Of a stretch of DNA of 64,000 nucleotides, positions 7,951 through 16,803 are shown piece after piece (the first letter of the stretch is position 1; each line of letters starts with the position of its first letter). A program made the translations under genes and the position numbers. This stretch comes from an uncultured Acetatifactor sp. (lineage in GTDB: Bacteria > Bacillota > Clostridia > Lachnospirales > Lachnospiraceae). Location: positions 9,071-73,070 of the forward strand of contig CAJTMX010000018.1 in the NCBI GenBank assembly GCA_910577235.1. Reading direction: 5' to 3'. The notes under the pieces are model-generated. The model was not told the DNA's origin. It saw only the letters and a program-made list of their open reading frames with translations, and made no database searches.

Positions 7951-9357
7951 ATGGCAACTTTATGGGGAGGGCGCTTTACAAAGGATACGGACAGTCAGGT
8001 CTATGCCTTTAACGCGTCCATCGGTTTTGATAAGAAACTCTACCGGCAGGATATCGAGGGCAGTATAGCCCATGTGGTGATGCTGGCAAAGCAGGGGATA
8101 CTTTCCCCTAAGGAGAGGGATGTGTTGATCAAGGGGCTCACCGGCATCCGGGAGGACGTGGAGGCCGGAACTCTGGTCATAGATGAAAAATATGAGGATA
8201 TCCACAGTTTTGTGGAGGCCAATCTGATCGAGAGGGTGGGAGAGCCGGGTAAGAAACTTCACACCGGCCGCAGCCGCAATGATCAGGTGGCGCTGGACAT
8301 GCGTCTGTACACCAGAGCGCAGGTGCTGGCTACGGACGATCTGTTGAAAGAGTTGATGTGTGTGATCCTGGATGTCATGGAGGCCAATACGGAGACCTAT
8401 ATGCCGGGTTTCACCCATCTGCAGAAAGCCCAGCCCACCACGCTGGCCCATCATTTCGGAGCATATTTTGAGATGTTCAAGAGAGACCGCCAGCGTCTGA
8501 AAGACATCTATCACAGGATGAACTACTGCCCGCTGGGAGCGGGCGCTCTGGCGGGGACCACTTACCCGCTGGACAGAGGGTATACGGCATCGCTGCTGGG
8601 CTTTGAAGGGCCTACGCTGAACAGCATGGACTCTGTTTCCGACAGGGATTATCTGATCGAATTTCTGTCCGCCCTGTCCATGGTCATGATGCACCTTAGC
8701 CGTTTCTGTGAGGAGATCATTATCTGGAATTCCAACGAGTATCAGTTTGTGGAGATCGATGATGCCTATTCCACCGGCAGCAGTATCATGCCTCAGAAAA
8801 AGAATCCTGATATCGCGGAGTTGGTGAGAGGCAAGACCGGTCGGGTATACGGAGCGCTGACATCCCTGTTGACCACGATGAAAGGCCTCCCTCTGGCATA
8901 TAATAAGGATATGCAGGAGGATAAGGAGATGGCCTTTGACGCCATGGAGACCGTGCAGAATTGTCTGGCACTGTTTACCGGCATGATACGGACTATGGGC
9001 TTTAAGCGGGAGAGAATGGCCCGGAGCGCCACCGGAGGGTTTACCAACGCCACCGATGCGGCGGATTATCTGGTGGGAAAAGGCGTTCCTTTTCGAGATG
9101 CCCATAGCATTATCGGCAGACTTGTGCTATACTGTCTGGATAAGGGGTGTGCCATCGACGATCTGCCTTTAGAGGAATTGCAGGAGATCAGTGATAAATT
9201 CGGGCCGGATATCTATGAGGCCATTTCCTTAAAGACCTGCGTGGAGAAACGTCTGACTATGGGCGCGCCGGGGAAAGAGGCCATGACGGAGGTCATCCGC
9301 ATCAGCAGGGAATACCTGGAGGAAGAGTGGCAGCCCAGCGACTGGCAGCTGTCGTAA
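7951..9357 (+). CDS. argH: Argininosuccinate lyase
   Basis: A 468-residue cytosolic enzyme that splits argininosuccinate into arginine and fumarate, the last step of arginine synthesis. The fumarase/aspartase superfamily signature GSSIMPQKKNPD carries the catalytic Ser loop. The N-terminus MATLWGGRFTKDTD and HTGRSRNDQVALDMRLY are typical of ArgH. Length matches the family. AAAGGGA precedes the ATG. No argG is adjacent, so argH stands apart from other arginine genes here. Confidence 0.97.
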   Translation: MATLWGGRFTKDTDSQVYAFNASIGFDKKLYRQDIEGSIAHVVMLAKQGILSPKERDVLIKGLTGIREDVEAGTLVIDEKYEDIHSFVEANLIERVGEPGKKLHTGRSRNDQVALDMRLYTRAQVLATDDLLKELMCVILDVMEANTETYMPGFTHLQKAQPTTLAHHFGAYFEMFKRDRQRLKDIYHRMNYCPLGAGALAGTTYPLDRGYTASLLGFEGPTLNSMDSVSDRDYLIEFLSALSMVMMHLSRFCEEIIIWNSNEYQFVEIDDAYSTGSSIMPQKKNPDIAELVRGKTGRVYGALTSLLTTMKGLPLAYNKDMQEDKEMAFDAMETVQNCLALFTGMIRTMGFKRERMARSATGGFTNATDAADYLVGKGVPFRDAHSIIGRLVLYCLDKGCAIDDLPLEELQEISDKFGPDIYEAISLKTCVEKRLTMGAPGKEAMTEVIRISREYLEEEWQPSDWQLS

Positions 9358-9470
9358 AGCCGGTCTATAGGGAGAATATGCTAATCCCTGCACGGAAGGA
9401 GAATAGCCAGCATCCGTCAGGCAGTGATGCCGGGAGAGCGGATGCGGTACACAAATAAAAGGAGAACATT

Positions 9471-10559
9471 ATGAGCGATAAGTTGAAAGTAGGTATTTTA
9501 GGTGCTACAGGCATGGTAGGACAGCGTTTTGTCGCGCTGCTGGAAAACCATCCCTGGTTTGAAGTGACGGCTGTCGCCGCCAGTCCCCGCTCTGCGGGAA
9601 AGACCTATCAGGAGGCGGTGGGAGAGAGATGGAAGATGGATAGCCCCATGCCGGAGGCGGTGAGAAGTCTGATGGTAATGAACGTCAATGAGGTGGAGAA
9701 AGTCGCGGCAGGGGTGGACTTTGTGTTCAGCGCCGTGGACATGACGAAGGAGGAGATCAAGAAGATCGAGGAGGACTATGCCAGAACCGAGACCCCGGTA
9801 GTATCCAACAACAGCGCCCACCGCTGGACTCCCGATGTGCCCATGCTGGTGCCGGAGATCAACCCCCAGCATGTTCAGGTTATCGAGGCGCAGAGAAAGC
9901 GCCTGGGAACGACCAGAGGTTTTGTGGCCGTTAAGCCCAACTGTTCCATTCAGAGTTATGCCCCGGCACTTACGGCATGGAAAGAGTTTGAACCCTATGA
10001 GGTGGTGGCCACTACCTATCAGGCCATCTCCGGCGCGGGCAAGACCTTTAAGGACTGGCCAGAGATGGAGGGCAACATCATCCCCTATATCGGCGGCGAG
10101 GAAGAAAAGAGCGAAAAGGAACCTTTGCGCCTGTGGGGAGAGATAGTGGACGGTGAGATCGTGCCCGCCGCCAGCCCTGTGATCACCAGCCAGTGTATCC
10201 GTGTGCCGGTATTGAACGGCCATACGGCGGCAGTGTTCGTAAAGTTTCGCAAAAAAACTACCAAAGAACAGTTGATCGAAAAGCTGGTGAATTTCAGCGG
10301 CAAACCTCAGGAACTTGAACTGCCCAGCGCTCCCAAGCGGTTTCTCCGCTATATGGAGGAGGATAACCGGCCCCAGGTGACGCTGGACGTGGACTATGAG
10401 AACGGCATGGGGATCAGCATCGGACGGCTGCGGGAGGATACGGTGTACGATTACAAGTTTGTAGGCCTGTCCCACAATACCGTCAGAGGCGCGGCCGGCG
10501 GAGCGGTGCTGTGCGCGGAACTGCTGAAGGCAATGGGCTATATTTCCAAAAAAGACTGA
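9471..10559 (+). CDS. asd: Aspartate-semialdehyde dehydrogenase
   Basis: A 362-residue NADP-dependent enzyme making aspartate semialdehyde from aspartyl phosphate for lysine, threonine and methionine synthesis. N-terminal Rossmann motif GATGMVGQRF; the catalytic Cys is in KPNCSIQS (about residue 158). Length and motif wording match the archaeal/fungal-like ASADH branch, which also occurs in Clostridia, rather than the E. coli type. AAGGAGA precedes the ATG. It stands alone with 113 nt to argH; a GCATCCG/CGGATGC hairpin can form in that gap. Confidence 0.95.
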   Translation: MSDKLKVGILGATGMVGQRFVALLENHPWFEVTAVAASPRSAGKTYQEAVGERWKMDSPMPEAVRSLMVMNVNEVEKVAAGVDFVFSAVDMTKEEIKKIEEDYARTETPVVSNNSAHRWTPDVPMLVPEINPQHVQVIEAQRKRLGTTRGFVAVKPNCSIQSYAPALTAWKEFEPYEVVATTYQAISGAGKTFKDWPEMEGNIIPYIGGEEEKSEKEPLRLWGEIVDGEIVPAASPVITSQCIRVPVLNGHTAAVFVKFRKKTTKEQLIEKLVNFSGKPQELELPSAPKRFLRYMEEDNRPQVTLDVDYENGMGISIGRLREDTVYDYKFVGLSHNTVRGAAGGAVLCAELLKAMGYISKKD

Positions 10560-10608
10560 CAATATAATACGGATTTATGTATAAACAGATAAGGCGGTAG
10601 TTTATTTA

Positions 10609-12354
10609 GTGGGCTACAGGGATGAGGGAAGAATGAACGAATTACGGTATCAATTGGATCTGCTGAAAGCAAAAAATCAAAAACTGAGTGTACAGGAAAA
10701 AATGTATCGTCTGATCTGTGAGACATCTTATAACGCCTTTCTGTATTATTCTTTTGAAAAAAGCGAGATCAGTCTTCTGGGAAAATGGGACAGCTTTTTT
10801 GATTTTCAAGTACGGGACTGGAAGGACCTGGGGCGTCTGTATGAGATGATAGACGAACCGTATGTGGATGCCCTTCGGGAAATACTGTTTCTGGAGAAAA
10901 AGCATAAACAGGACGCCGTGACGGAGTGTATGCTGCGGGACAGGAGGGCTTGGCTGGAATTCAGGGCCAGAGTCTTCTACGATGAGGACGGAACGCCTCA
11001 GGATAAGATCATCAGCATCAGCGACATCACCAAATTTAAGATGCAGAATGAAGAGCTGACCTATATGGCGTATTATGATTCCCTGACGGGGCTGTACAAC
11101 CGCAACTATTTTGTGCGTCTGCTGTCAGAGTATGTGCGCAGGGCACAGGAGGAGCGGGAGATTGTCAGCGTGCTGTTGATCGATATCGACGATTTCCGCA
11201 AGGTCAACGACGGTCTGGGGATCATCGTGGGCGATGAGTTGGTGCAGCAGGTGGGCAGTTTTTTGAAAGAGATGTCCGGCGAGGACGTGATTGTGTGCCA
11301 CCTGAACAGCGACATCTACTGTATGGCGGTATATGCCCCTGCCGGGCAGAAGACTGTGGGCAAGATCCACGAGCGGATACAGGAGCGTATGCGCAAACCT
11401 TTCCTGCTCAGCGGCGGTCAGGAGATCAATGTCACCGTCAGCATCGGTGTGGCGGAATACCCGGAGTCGGCATCCACGGCGCTGGAACTGATCGGCTGCG
11501 CCGAGATCGTTATGTACAAGAGCAAAGATATGGGCAAGAATACCATACAGTATTTTGATACGCCCATCCTAAATGAATTTCTGCAGAATGTGCAGATTGA
11601 AAACCAGTTGAAGGATGCAATCTACAGCCATAGTTTTGAGCTGTATTATCAGCCGCAGTACTTTGCCGGCAACAAGCAGCTGCGTGGAATGGAGGCGCTG
11701 ATACGCTGGCGTGACGGCTCTGGGCGCATGATAAGTCCCGCTGTGTTTATCCCCATAGCGGAACAGAACGGAGCCATTGTCTCCATCGGGCGCTGGGTCA
11801 TGGAGGAGGGAATCCGCCAGTTTGCCAGATGGCGGGGCAAGCAGGAAAACTCCATGGTTCTGTCCATCAATGTCTCCGCCATACAATATATGAAGGATGG
11901 CTTTGTGGATGAACTTCTGCAGCTGCTCAGCACCTATCAGGTACAGCCTCAGGAAGTGGAGCTGGAGATCACAGAGAGCGTATTGATCGAAGATTTTGAC
12001 AAAGTGACCGCCAAGCTGCGGACACTGCGCGGGTATGGGATCAGAGTGTCTCTGGATGACTTTGGCACGGGCTTTTCATCCCTTGCCTATCTGAAGAAAC
12101 TGCCCATTGATACACTGAAGATCGATAAATCTTTCATTGACACAGTGTTGTCGGACGGGGCCACCAGAGTGATCACAGAGAGCATTATCTCCATGGTGCG
12201 CACGCTGGGGCTGGAGACCATTGCGGAGGGCGTGGAACAGGAGCAGCAGTACAAGTATCTCCATGCCATCGGCTGCGACGTGATACAGGGATACTATTTC
12301 GGCAGGCCTCTCCCGGTACAGGAGATGGAGGCATTGCTGGAAAAGCTGGCGTGA
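10609..12354 (+). CDS. PAS-GGDEF-EAL c-di-GMP protein
   Basis: About 581 residues, no membrane segment. A PAS-like domain (about 45-145) is followed by a GGDEF domain (about 155-310) and an EAL domain (about 325-575). The GGDEF signature position reads LNSDIY, so cyclase activity is probably lost. The EAL domain keeps its residues: MEALIRW, SINVSA, LEITES, LDDFGTGFSS, LKIDKSF, AEGVE, QGYYFGRP. It is therefore likely a cytosolic c-di-GMP phosphodiesterase tuned by PAS and perhaps GTP binding. The start is ambiguous: GTG 10609 (AAGGCGG 11 nt upstream) or ATG 10633 (GAGGG 4 nt upstream). Confidence 0.9.
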   Translation: MGYRDEGRMNELRYQLDLLKAKNQKLSVQEKMYRLICETSYNAFLYYSFEKSEISLLGKWDSFFDFQVRDWKDLGRLYEMIDEPYVDALREILFLEKKHKQDAVTECMLRDRRAWLEFRARVFYDEDGTPQDKIISISDITKFKMQNEELTYMAYYDSLTGLYNRNYFVRLLSEYVRRAQEEREIVSVLLIDIDDFRKVNDGLGIIVGDELVQQVGSFLKEMSGEDVIVCHLNSDIYCMAVYAPAGQKTVGKIHERIQERMRKPFLLSGGQEINVTVSIGVAEYPESASTALELIGCAEIVMYKSKDMGKNTIQYFDTPILNEFLQNVQIENQLKDAIYSHSFELYYQPQYFAGNKQLRGMEALIRWRDGSGRMISPAVFIPIAEQNGAIVSIGRWVMEEGIRQFARWRGKQENSMVLSINVSAIQYMKDGFVDELLQLLSTYQVQPQEVELEITESVLIEDFDKVTAKLRTLRGYGIRVSLDDFGTGFSSLAYLKKLPIDTLKIDKSFIDTVLSDGATRVITESIISMVRTLGLETIAEGVEQEQQYKYLHAIGCDVIQGYYFGRPLPVQEMEALLEKLA

Positions 12355-12397
12355 GTTACAGGATATCGCGGGCACGGCGGCTCGGGAAAGAGGGAAA

Positions 12398-14569
12398 TTG
12401 GGTAAAAATCTATTTATTGCGGAGAAACCCAGCGTAGCTAAGGAATTCGCAAAAGCGTTAAAACTGAATACCAGTTCCAGGGACGGTTTTCTGGAGTCCC
12501 GGAACTGCATAATAACCTGGTGTGTAGGGCATCTGGTGACCATGAGCTATCCGGAGATCTATGATGAGAAATTCCGGAGGTGGAGCTTTGACACCATCCC
12601 CTTTATACCCCGGGAGTTTAAATATGAGGTCATTGACAGCGTGAGAAAGCAGTTTACCATTGTCAGCGACCTTTTAAATCGTCCGGATGTGACCACGATC
12701 TATGTGTGTACAGACTCCGGGCGGGAGGGGGAATACATATACCGTCTGGTGGAACAGATGTCGGGGGTCAAGGGCAAGGAGAGGAAACGGGTGTGGATCG
12801 ACTCCCAGACCGAGGAGGAGATCCTGCGTGGCATCAAGGAGGCAAAGGACCTGTCTGAGTACGATGCCCTGAGTGATGCCGCCTATCTGCGGGCCAAGGA
12901 AGACTATTTGATGGGAATCAATTTCTCCCGGGTATTGACGCTGAAATACGGGAGAGCGGTGAAGGACTATCTGAAGAGAGACAGAGCGGTGATCTCCGTG
13001 GGCAGGGTCATGACCTGTGTGCTGGGCATGGTGGTGAAACGGGAGCGTGAGATCAGGGCTTTTGTGAAAACCCCTTTTTACCGGGTGCTGGGCAGCTTTG
13101 GCCTGGAGGGCGATGGGGACAAAAGGCTGGAGGGTGAATGGAAAGCCGTGGAGGGCAGCCGCTACTACGCCTCGCCAAAGCTCTACAAGGAGAACGGTTT
13201 TAAGGCAAAGGCGGACGCCCAGGCGCTGATAGACCAGCTGTCGGGGGAGGCTGTCATAGAGTCTGCCGCCCGTAAAAATGAGAATAAGAATCCTCCCCTT
13301 CTGTACAATCTGGCAGAGCTGCAGAACGATTGTTCCAAACTGTTCAAGATCAGTCCCGATGAAACTCTGCGGATCGTGCAGGAGCTGTATGAAAAAAAGA
13401 TGGTGACCTATCCCCGTACGGACGCCAGGGTGCTGTCCACCGCGGTGGCCAAGGAGATACAAAAAAACATCGGCGGATTGCAGGGCTATGGTCTGTGCGC
13501 CGGGTTTGCAAGGGACATTCTGGCCCAGGGCAGCTATAAAAACATAGCGAAGACCCGGTATGTCAACGATAAACAGATCACGGACCACTACGCCATTATT
13601 CCCACGGGGCAGGGGCTGAATAACCTGCCCGGACTGACGCCTGTGTCTGCAAAGGTGTATGAGGTGATCGTGCGCCGTTTCTTAAGTATTTTTTATCCGG
13701 CGGCGGTATACCAGAAAATATCGCTCCAGATCAAAGTGGCGGGGGAGAGCTTTTTCGCGGGCTTTAAGGTGCTGACCCGGGAGGGATACCTACAGGTGAC
13801 CCAGTACTCCTTTTCCAAAAAAAGCAGTGACTCTGTTTCCCAGGGCGTAGACAGAACAGCCGGGGATGGGCAGGGAAAAGTTGGCGGAGCCGGGGATGAG
13901 CAGGGAAAAGTTGGCGGAGCCGGGGATGAGCAGGGAAAAGGATGCGGAGCCGGGAGTGAGCAGGAAAGGGATAGCGGAGACGGAGATAAGGCCGTAGGAG
14001 AAGAAAACGGTGGGGAGGAGCAGAAGTGTGACGAACAGTTCATGGCGCTTTTAAAGGGCTTGAAGAAAGGCTCCAAACTGACGGTCAAAGGCTACGAGAT
14101 CAAGGAGGGGGAGACTTCTCCCCCCAAGCGCTACAACTCCGGCAGTATCATCCTTACCATGGAGAACGCGGGACAGTTTATCGAGGACGAGGAGCTGCGG
14201 GCACAGATCAAGGGCAGCGGTATCGGCACCAGCGCCACCCGGGCGGAGATCTTGAAAAAGCTGGTGAATATCGAATATCTGGCGCTGAATAAAAAGACTC
14301 AGGTGATCACCCCCACGCTGATGGGAGAGATGATCTACGATGTGGTAAACCTGTCCATACGCCCACTGCTGGACCCCGCACTGACGGCCAGTTGGGAGAA
14401 GGGACTGACGCTGGTAGCGGACGGCAATATCACTGCCAATGAGTATATGGGAAAGCTGGATGATTTTGTGACACGGCGTACCAATATGGTAAAGCAGCTC
14501 TCCAATCAGGGGAATGTGCAGGCGTGTTTTAGGGCTTCTGGGGCGTTTTATGCCAGGGAGCAGCAGTAA
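12398..14569 (+). CDS. topB: DNA topoisomerase III (type IA), TTG start
   Basis: A 723-residue type IA topoisomerase. The Toprim N-terminus is GKNLFIAEKPSVAKEF with the acidic motif CTDSGREGEY, and the catalytic tyrosine is in VTYPRTDAR (about residue 338). It relaxes or decatenates DNA by single-strand passage. Translation must begin at the TTG at 12398, since the Toprim motif starts immediately and no ATG precedes it; AAGAGGG lies just upstream. A Gly/Asp/Glu/Gln-rich insert of about 55 residues made of 10-residue repeats interrupts the later part (about residues 485-540). No C-terminal zinc ribbon is present. Confidence 0.94.
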   Translation: MGKNLFIAEKPSVAKEFAKALKLNTSSRDGFLESRNCIITWCVGHLVTMSYPEIYDEKFRRWSFDTIPFIPREFKYEVIDSVRKQFTIVSDLLNRPDVTTIYVCTDSGREGEYIYRLVEQMSGVKGKERKRVWIDSQTEEEILRGIKEAKDLSEYDALSDAAYLRAKEDYLMGINFSRVLTLKYGRAVKDYLKRDRAVISVGRVMTCVLGMVVKREREIRAFVKTPFYRVLGSFGLEGDGDKRLEGEWKAVEGSRYYASPKLYKENGFKAKADAQALIDQLSGEAVIESAARKNENKNPPLLYNLAELQNDCSKLFKISPDETLRIVQELYEKKMVTYPRTDARVLSTAVAKEIQKNIGGLQGYGLCAGFARDILAQGSYKNIAKTRYVNDKQITDHYAIIPTGQGLNNLPGLTPVSAKVYEVIVRRFLSIFYPAAVYQKISLQIKVAGESFFAGFKVLTREGYLQVTQYSFSKKSSDSVSQGVDRTAGDGQGKVGGAGDEQGKVGGAGDEQGKGCGAGSEQERDSGDGDKAVGEENGGEEQKCDEQFMALLKGLKKGSKLTVKGYEIKEGETSPPKRYNSGSIILTMENAGQFIEDEELRAQIKGSGIGTSATRAEILKKLVNIEYLALNKKTQVITPTLMGEMIYDVVNLSIRPLLDPALTASWEKGLTLVADGNITANEYMGKLDDFVTRRTNMVKQLSNQGNVQACFRASGAFYAREQQ
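13861..13980 (+). repeat. 30-bp minisatellite inside topB
   Basis: Four tandem 30-bp units coding for GDEQGKVGGA-like decapeptides (13861, 13891, 13921, 13951). The first three are nearly identical and the fourth is diverged. They form a low-complexity acidic linker in the enzyme, and the period keeps the frame. Confidence 0.9.
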
Positions 14570-14658
14570 ATAATTGCCAAATGCAGTATCTTTGCCAGTG
14601 TCATTGTGCACATTGTATACTTAGGCGCAGGCACGCTTTCGCCCTATACTCACCGTAA

Positions 14659-14696
14659 CGGTACATAAGATGCCAAAATGCGGCATCTAAGTACCG
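14659..14696 (+). other. Stem-loop in the topB downstream gap
   Basis: CGGTAC and AGATGCC (14659-14664, 14668-14674) pair with GGCATCT and GTACCG (14682-14688, 14691-14696) around the loop AAAATGC. There is no T-run, so it is not a standard terminator. The rest of 14570-14803 shows only a possible short ORF. Confidence 0.5.
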
Positions 14697-14717
14697 ACGG
14701 CTGCGGAAGGCTAGCTA

Positions 14718-14819
14718 ATGGAGTATAAATATGCACAATTCGGTAATGGCAAAAGGGAGTTTCACAATTTCTTAAAGAGGGGTAGTATGGAAGGGAGAAT
14801 ATCATGCGGGAAGATATAG
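14718..14819 (+). CDS. Possible 33-residue leader ORF
   Basis: An ATG with GGAAGG about 8 nt upstream opens a 33-codon frame starting MEYKYAQFGNGKREF and ending at TAG 14817-14819. It overlaps the start of the next gene by 16 nt. The composition is protein-like (charged and aromatic), but the length is small. Nothing is recognised in it; it may be a leader peptide coupling translation to the beta-helix gene, or chance. Confidence 0.25.
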   Translation: MEYKYAQFGNGKREFHNFLKRGSMEGRISCGKI

Positions 14820-15943
14820 AAGAGAGAATTCGCAGCCTAGAGGAAAAAGGCGTTATCATTGTGGACCCCAGGCAGACTTATATTGCGCCGGAAGTGGACC
14901 TGGACCGGATCTATAAGGGCAGCGTGCTGTTTCCGGGATGCCGCCTCACGGGGAAACGCACTCTTGTGGGGACCTGCGCTCAGATCGGAACGGAAGGCCC
15001 TGCGGCGATACATGATACCGTTGTCGGCTCGGGCGCCGAAGTGGGCAGCGGTTTTCTGACAGATACCACATTGCTGCCCATGGCTAAAGTGGGAGCTAAC
15101 GCCCATTTCAGAGGAGGCACCCTTCTGGAGGAATACGCTACAACTGCCCACTGTGTGGGTCTTAAGCAGTCTATTCTGATGTACAGTGTCACGTTGGGCT
15201 CCCTGATCAATCTCTGCGATGTTTTGATCTCCGGCGGAAGTTCCCGCAAGGAGCATACCGAGGTGGGCAGCGGATTCATTCACTTCAACTTTACACCTTG
15301 GGGAAAGAACGGGGACAAAGCCACCCCTTCGCTGGTGGGGAATGTAACGGAGGGCGTATTTCTGGATCAGAAACGCATTTTTCTGGGTGGTCTGTCGGGG
15401 ATGGTGGGCCCGGCGTCCATCGGTTTCGGCGCGATGACCGCAGCCGGGCAGGTGATCCGCCGCCCTGTGGCAGAGTCAACCATGCACGCGGAAACCGGCA
15501 GAAATATAGACAGTGTCTGCGCCTTTTCCGGCGTTGCCTTTCCCGATAAGCGTTTCCGGAGGATATATGACAGGAACGCGGAGTTTTTGGCACAGCTCCA
15601 TGCCCTGAAAGAGTGGTATCTTCAGGTCCGGATGGAGAGGAGCAGACTGCGGGGAGACCGTGAATTGTCCCTTGTTCTGGCCGGAGCGGTGGAGACGATC
15701 CGAGACTGTATGAAGGAGCGGGTCAGCCGTTATAACAGCCTGGCGGCGGAGTGGTCTTTAAAGCCTATGGATGCGGCGGCTTTGGATAAGCAGGGTGCCC
15801 CCCTGCCTGTGCCCGTGGACCGGAAGGAAGAACTGGCATATGACGAATGGGTCAGAACGCTGGGGAAAGAGGAGCGGCAGCGGCTCCATGATTGGCTCCG
15901 GGATGTGACAGGAGACTTTAAAGAACAAATATCAAGGTCCTAA
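14804..15943 (+). CDS. Left-handed beta-helix (hexapeptide-repeat) protein, GlmU-like
   Basis: 379 residues. After a short helical start, residues about 35-215 show the irregular hexapeptide pattern of left-handed beta-helix proteins (GSVLFPGCRLTGKRTLVG, GSGAEVGSGFLTDTTLLP), as in the C-terminal half of GlmU and related acyl- or nucleotidyl-transferases. The N-terminal uridylyltransferase domain of GlmU is absent. The remaining C-terminal part is helical. It is plausibly involved in sugar-nucleotide metabolism, but activity cannot be assigned. The ATG follows GGAAGGGAGAA. The stop codon lies within a small hairpin (15934-15954). Confidence 0.7.
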   Translation: MREDIEERIRSLEEKGVIIVDPRQTYIAPEVDLDRIYKGSVLFPGCRLTGKRTLVGTCAQIGTEGPAAIHDTVVGSGAEVGSGFLTDTTLLPMAKVGANAHFRGGTLLEEYATTAHCVGLKQSILMYSVTLGSLINLCDVLISGGSSRKEHTEVGSGFIHFNFTPWGKNGDKATPSLVGNVTEGVFLDQKRIFLGGLSGMVGPASIGFGAMTAAGQVIRRPVAESTMHAETGRNIDSVCAFSGVAFPDKRFRRIYDRNAEFLAQLHALKEWYLQVRMERSRLRGDRELSLVLAGAVETIRDCMKERVSRYNSLAAEWSLKPMDAAALDKQGAPLPVPVDRKEELAYDEWVRTLGKEERQRLHDWLRDVTGDFKEQISRS

Positions 15944-16022
15944 AAAGTGACCTTAAATGTTATTTTCCACTGGATTTTTCTTCTAAAATATGAGAGAATA
16001 GATGAGACGAATTATGAATGCG

Positions 16023-16040
16023 TTTTCCAGAACTGGAAAA
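16023..16040 (+). promoter_or_regulatory. Palindromic operator before the Fe-S scaffold gene
   Basis: TTTTCCAG-AA-CTGGAAAA, with perfect 8-bp arms, lies about 35 nt before the start codon. A further half-site TTTTCCACTGGA occurs at 15963-15974. The arrangement suggests a dimeric regulator controlling the downstream pair. Confidence 0.5.
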
Positions 16041-16075
16041 TAGTGTTTTAAGTAACAAGCGAAAGGAGATTTCAC

Positions 16076-16780
16076 ATGATTTACTCAAAAGAAGTTGAAG
16101 AAATGTGTCCGGTAGCGCAGGGCGTTCATCACGGCTGTGCTCCCATCCCTGAAGAAGCAAATTGGGTTCAGGCTAAGAAGGTGGAAGACATCTCCGGCTT
16201 TACACACGGTGTAGGCTGGTGCGCTCCCCAGCAGGGCGCCTGCAAGCTGTCCCTGAATGTTAAGGAGGGTATCATCCAGGAGGCTCTGGTGGAGACCATC
16301 GGCTGCTCCGGCATGACCCATTCCGCAGCTATGGCCGCTGAGATTTTGCCCGGCCTGACCGTTATGGAAGCTCTGAATACCGATCTGGTATGCGATGCCA
16401 TCAACACCGCCATGAGAGAGCTGTTTTTACAGATCGTCTACGGACGTTCCCAGAGCGCTTTCTCCGAGGAAGGTCTGCCTGTGGGTGCCGGCCTGGAGGA
16501 TCTGGGCAAGGGCCTGCGCAGCCAGGTGGGTACCATGTACGGCACACTGGCAAAGGGTCCCCGCTATCTGGAGATGGCGGAGGGTTATGTGACCGGTATC
16601 GCTCTGGATAACGAGGATCAGATCATCGGCTACCAGTTTGTGAACCTGGGCAAGATGACCGATTTCATCAAGAAGGGTGACGATCCCACCACCGCCTATG
16701 AGAAGGCTAAGGGTCAGTATGGCCGCGTGGCGGATGCCGTGAAGATCATCGACCCCAGAACCGATAAAGAAGTGAAATAA
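16076..16780 (+). CDS. Iron-sulfur cluster assembly scaffold-like protein
   Basis: 234 residues, Cys-rich: MCPVAQ near the start, HHGCAPIP, GWCAPQQGACKLSLNVK, then IGCSGMTHSAAMAAEIL, which resembles the IscU/NifU cluster-ligand loop (GCG..S..SASM). It is therefore likely a NifU-fold scaffold or Fe-S-binding protein of the cytosol. It has a strong ribosome binding site (AAAGGAGA), strongly biased codons suggesting high expression, and lies 23 nt before the GGGtGRT gene, with which it surely forms an operon. Its client is unknown. Confidence 0.8.
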   Translation: MIYSKEVEEMCPVAQGVHHGCAPIPEEANWVQAKKVEDISGFTHGVGWCAPQQGACKLSLNVKEGIIQEALVETIGCSGMTHSAAMAAEILPGLTVMEALNTDLVCDAINTAMRELFLQIVYGRSQSAFSEEGLPVGAGLEDLGKGLRSQVGTMYGTLAKGPRYLEMAEGYVTGIALDNEDQIIGYQFVNLGKMTDFIKKGDDPTTAYEKAKGQYGRVADAVKIIDPRTDKEVK

Positions 16781-16803
16781 GGACGAAGAGGAGGTAAAAA
16801 GTA

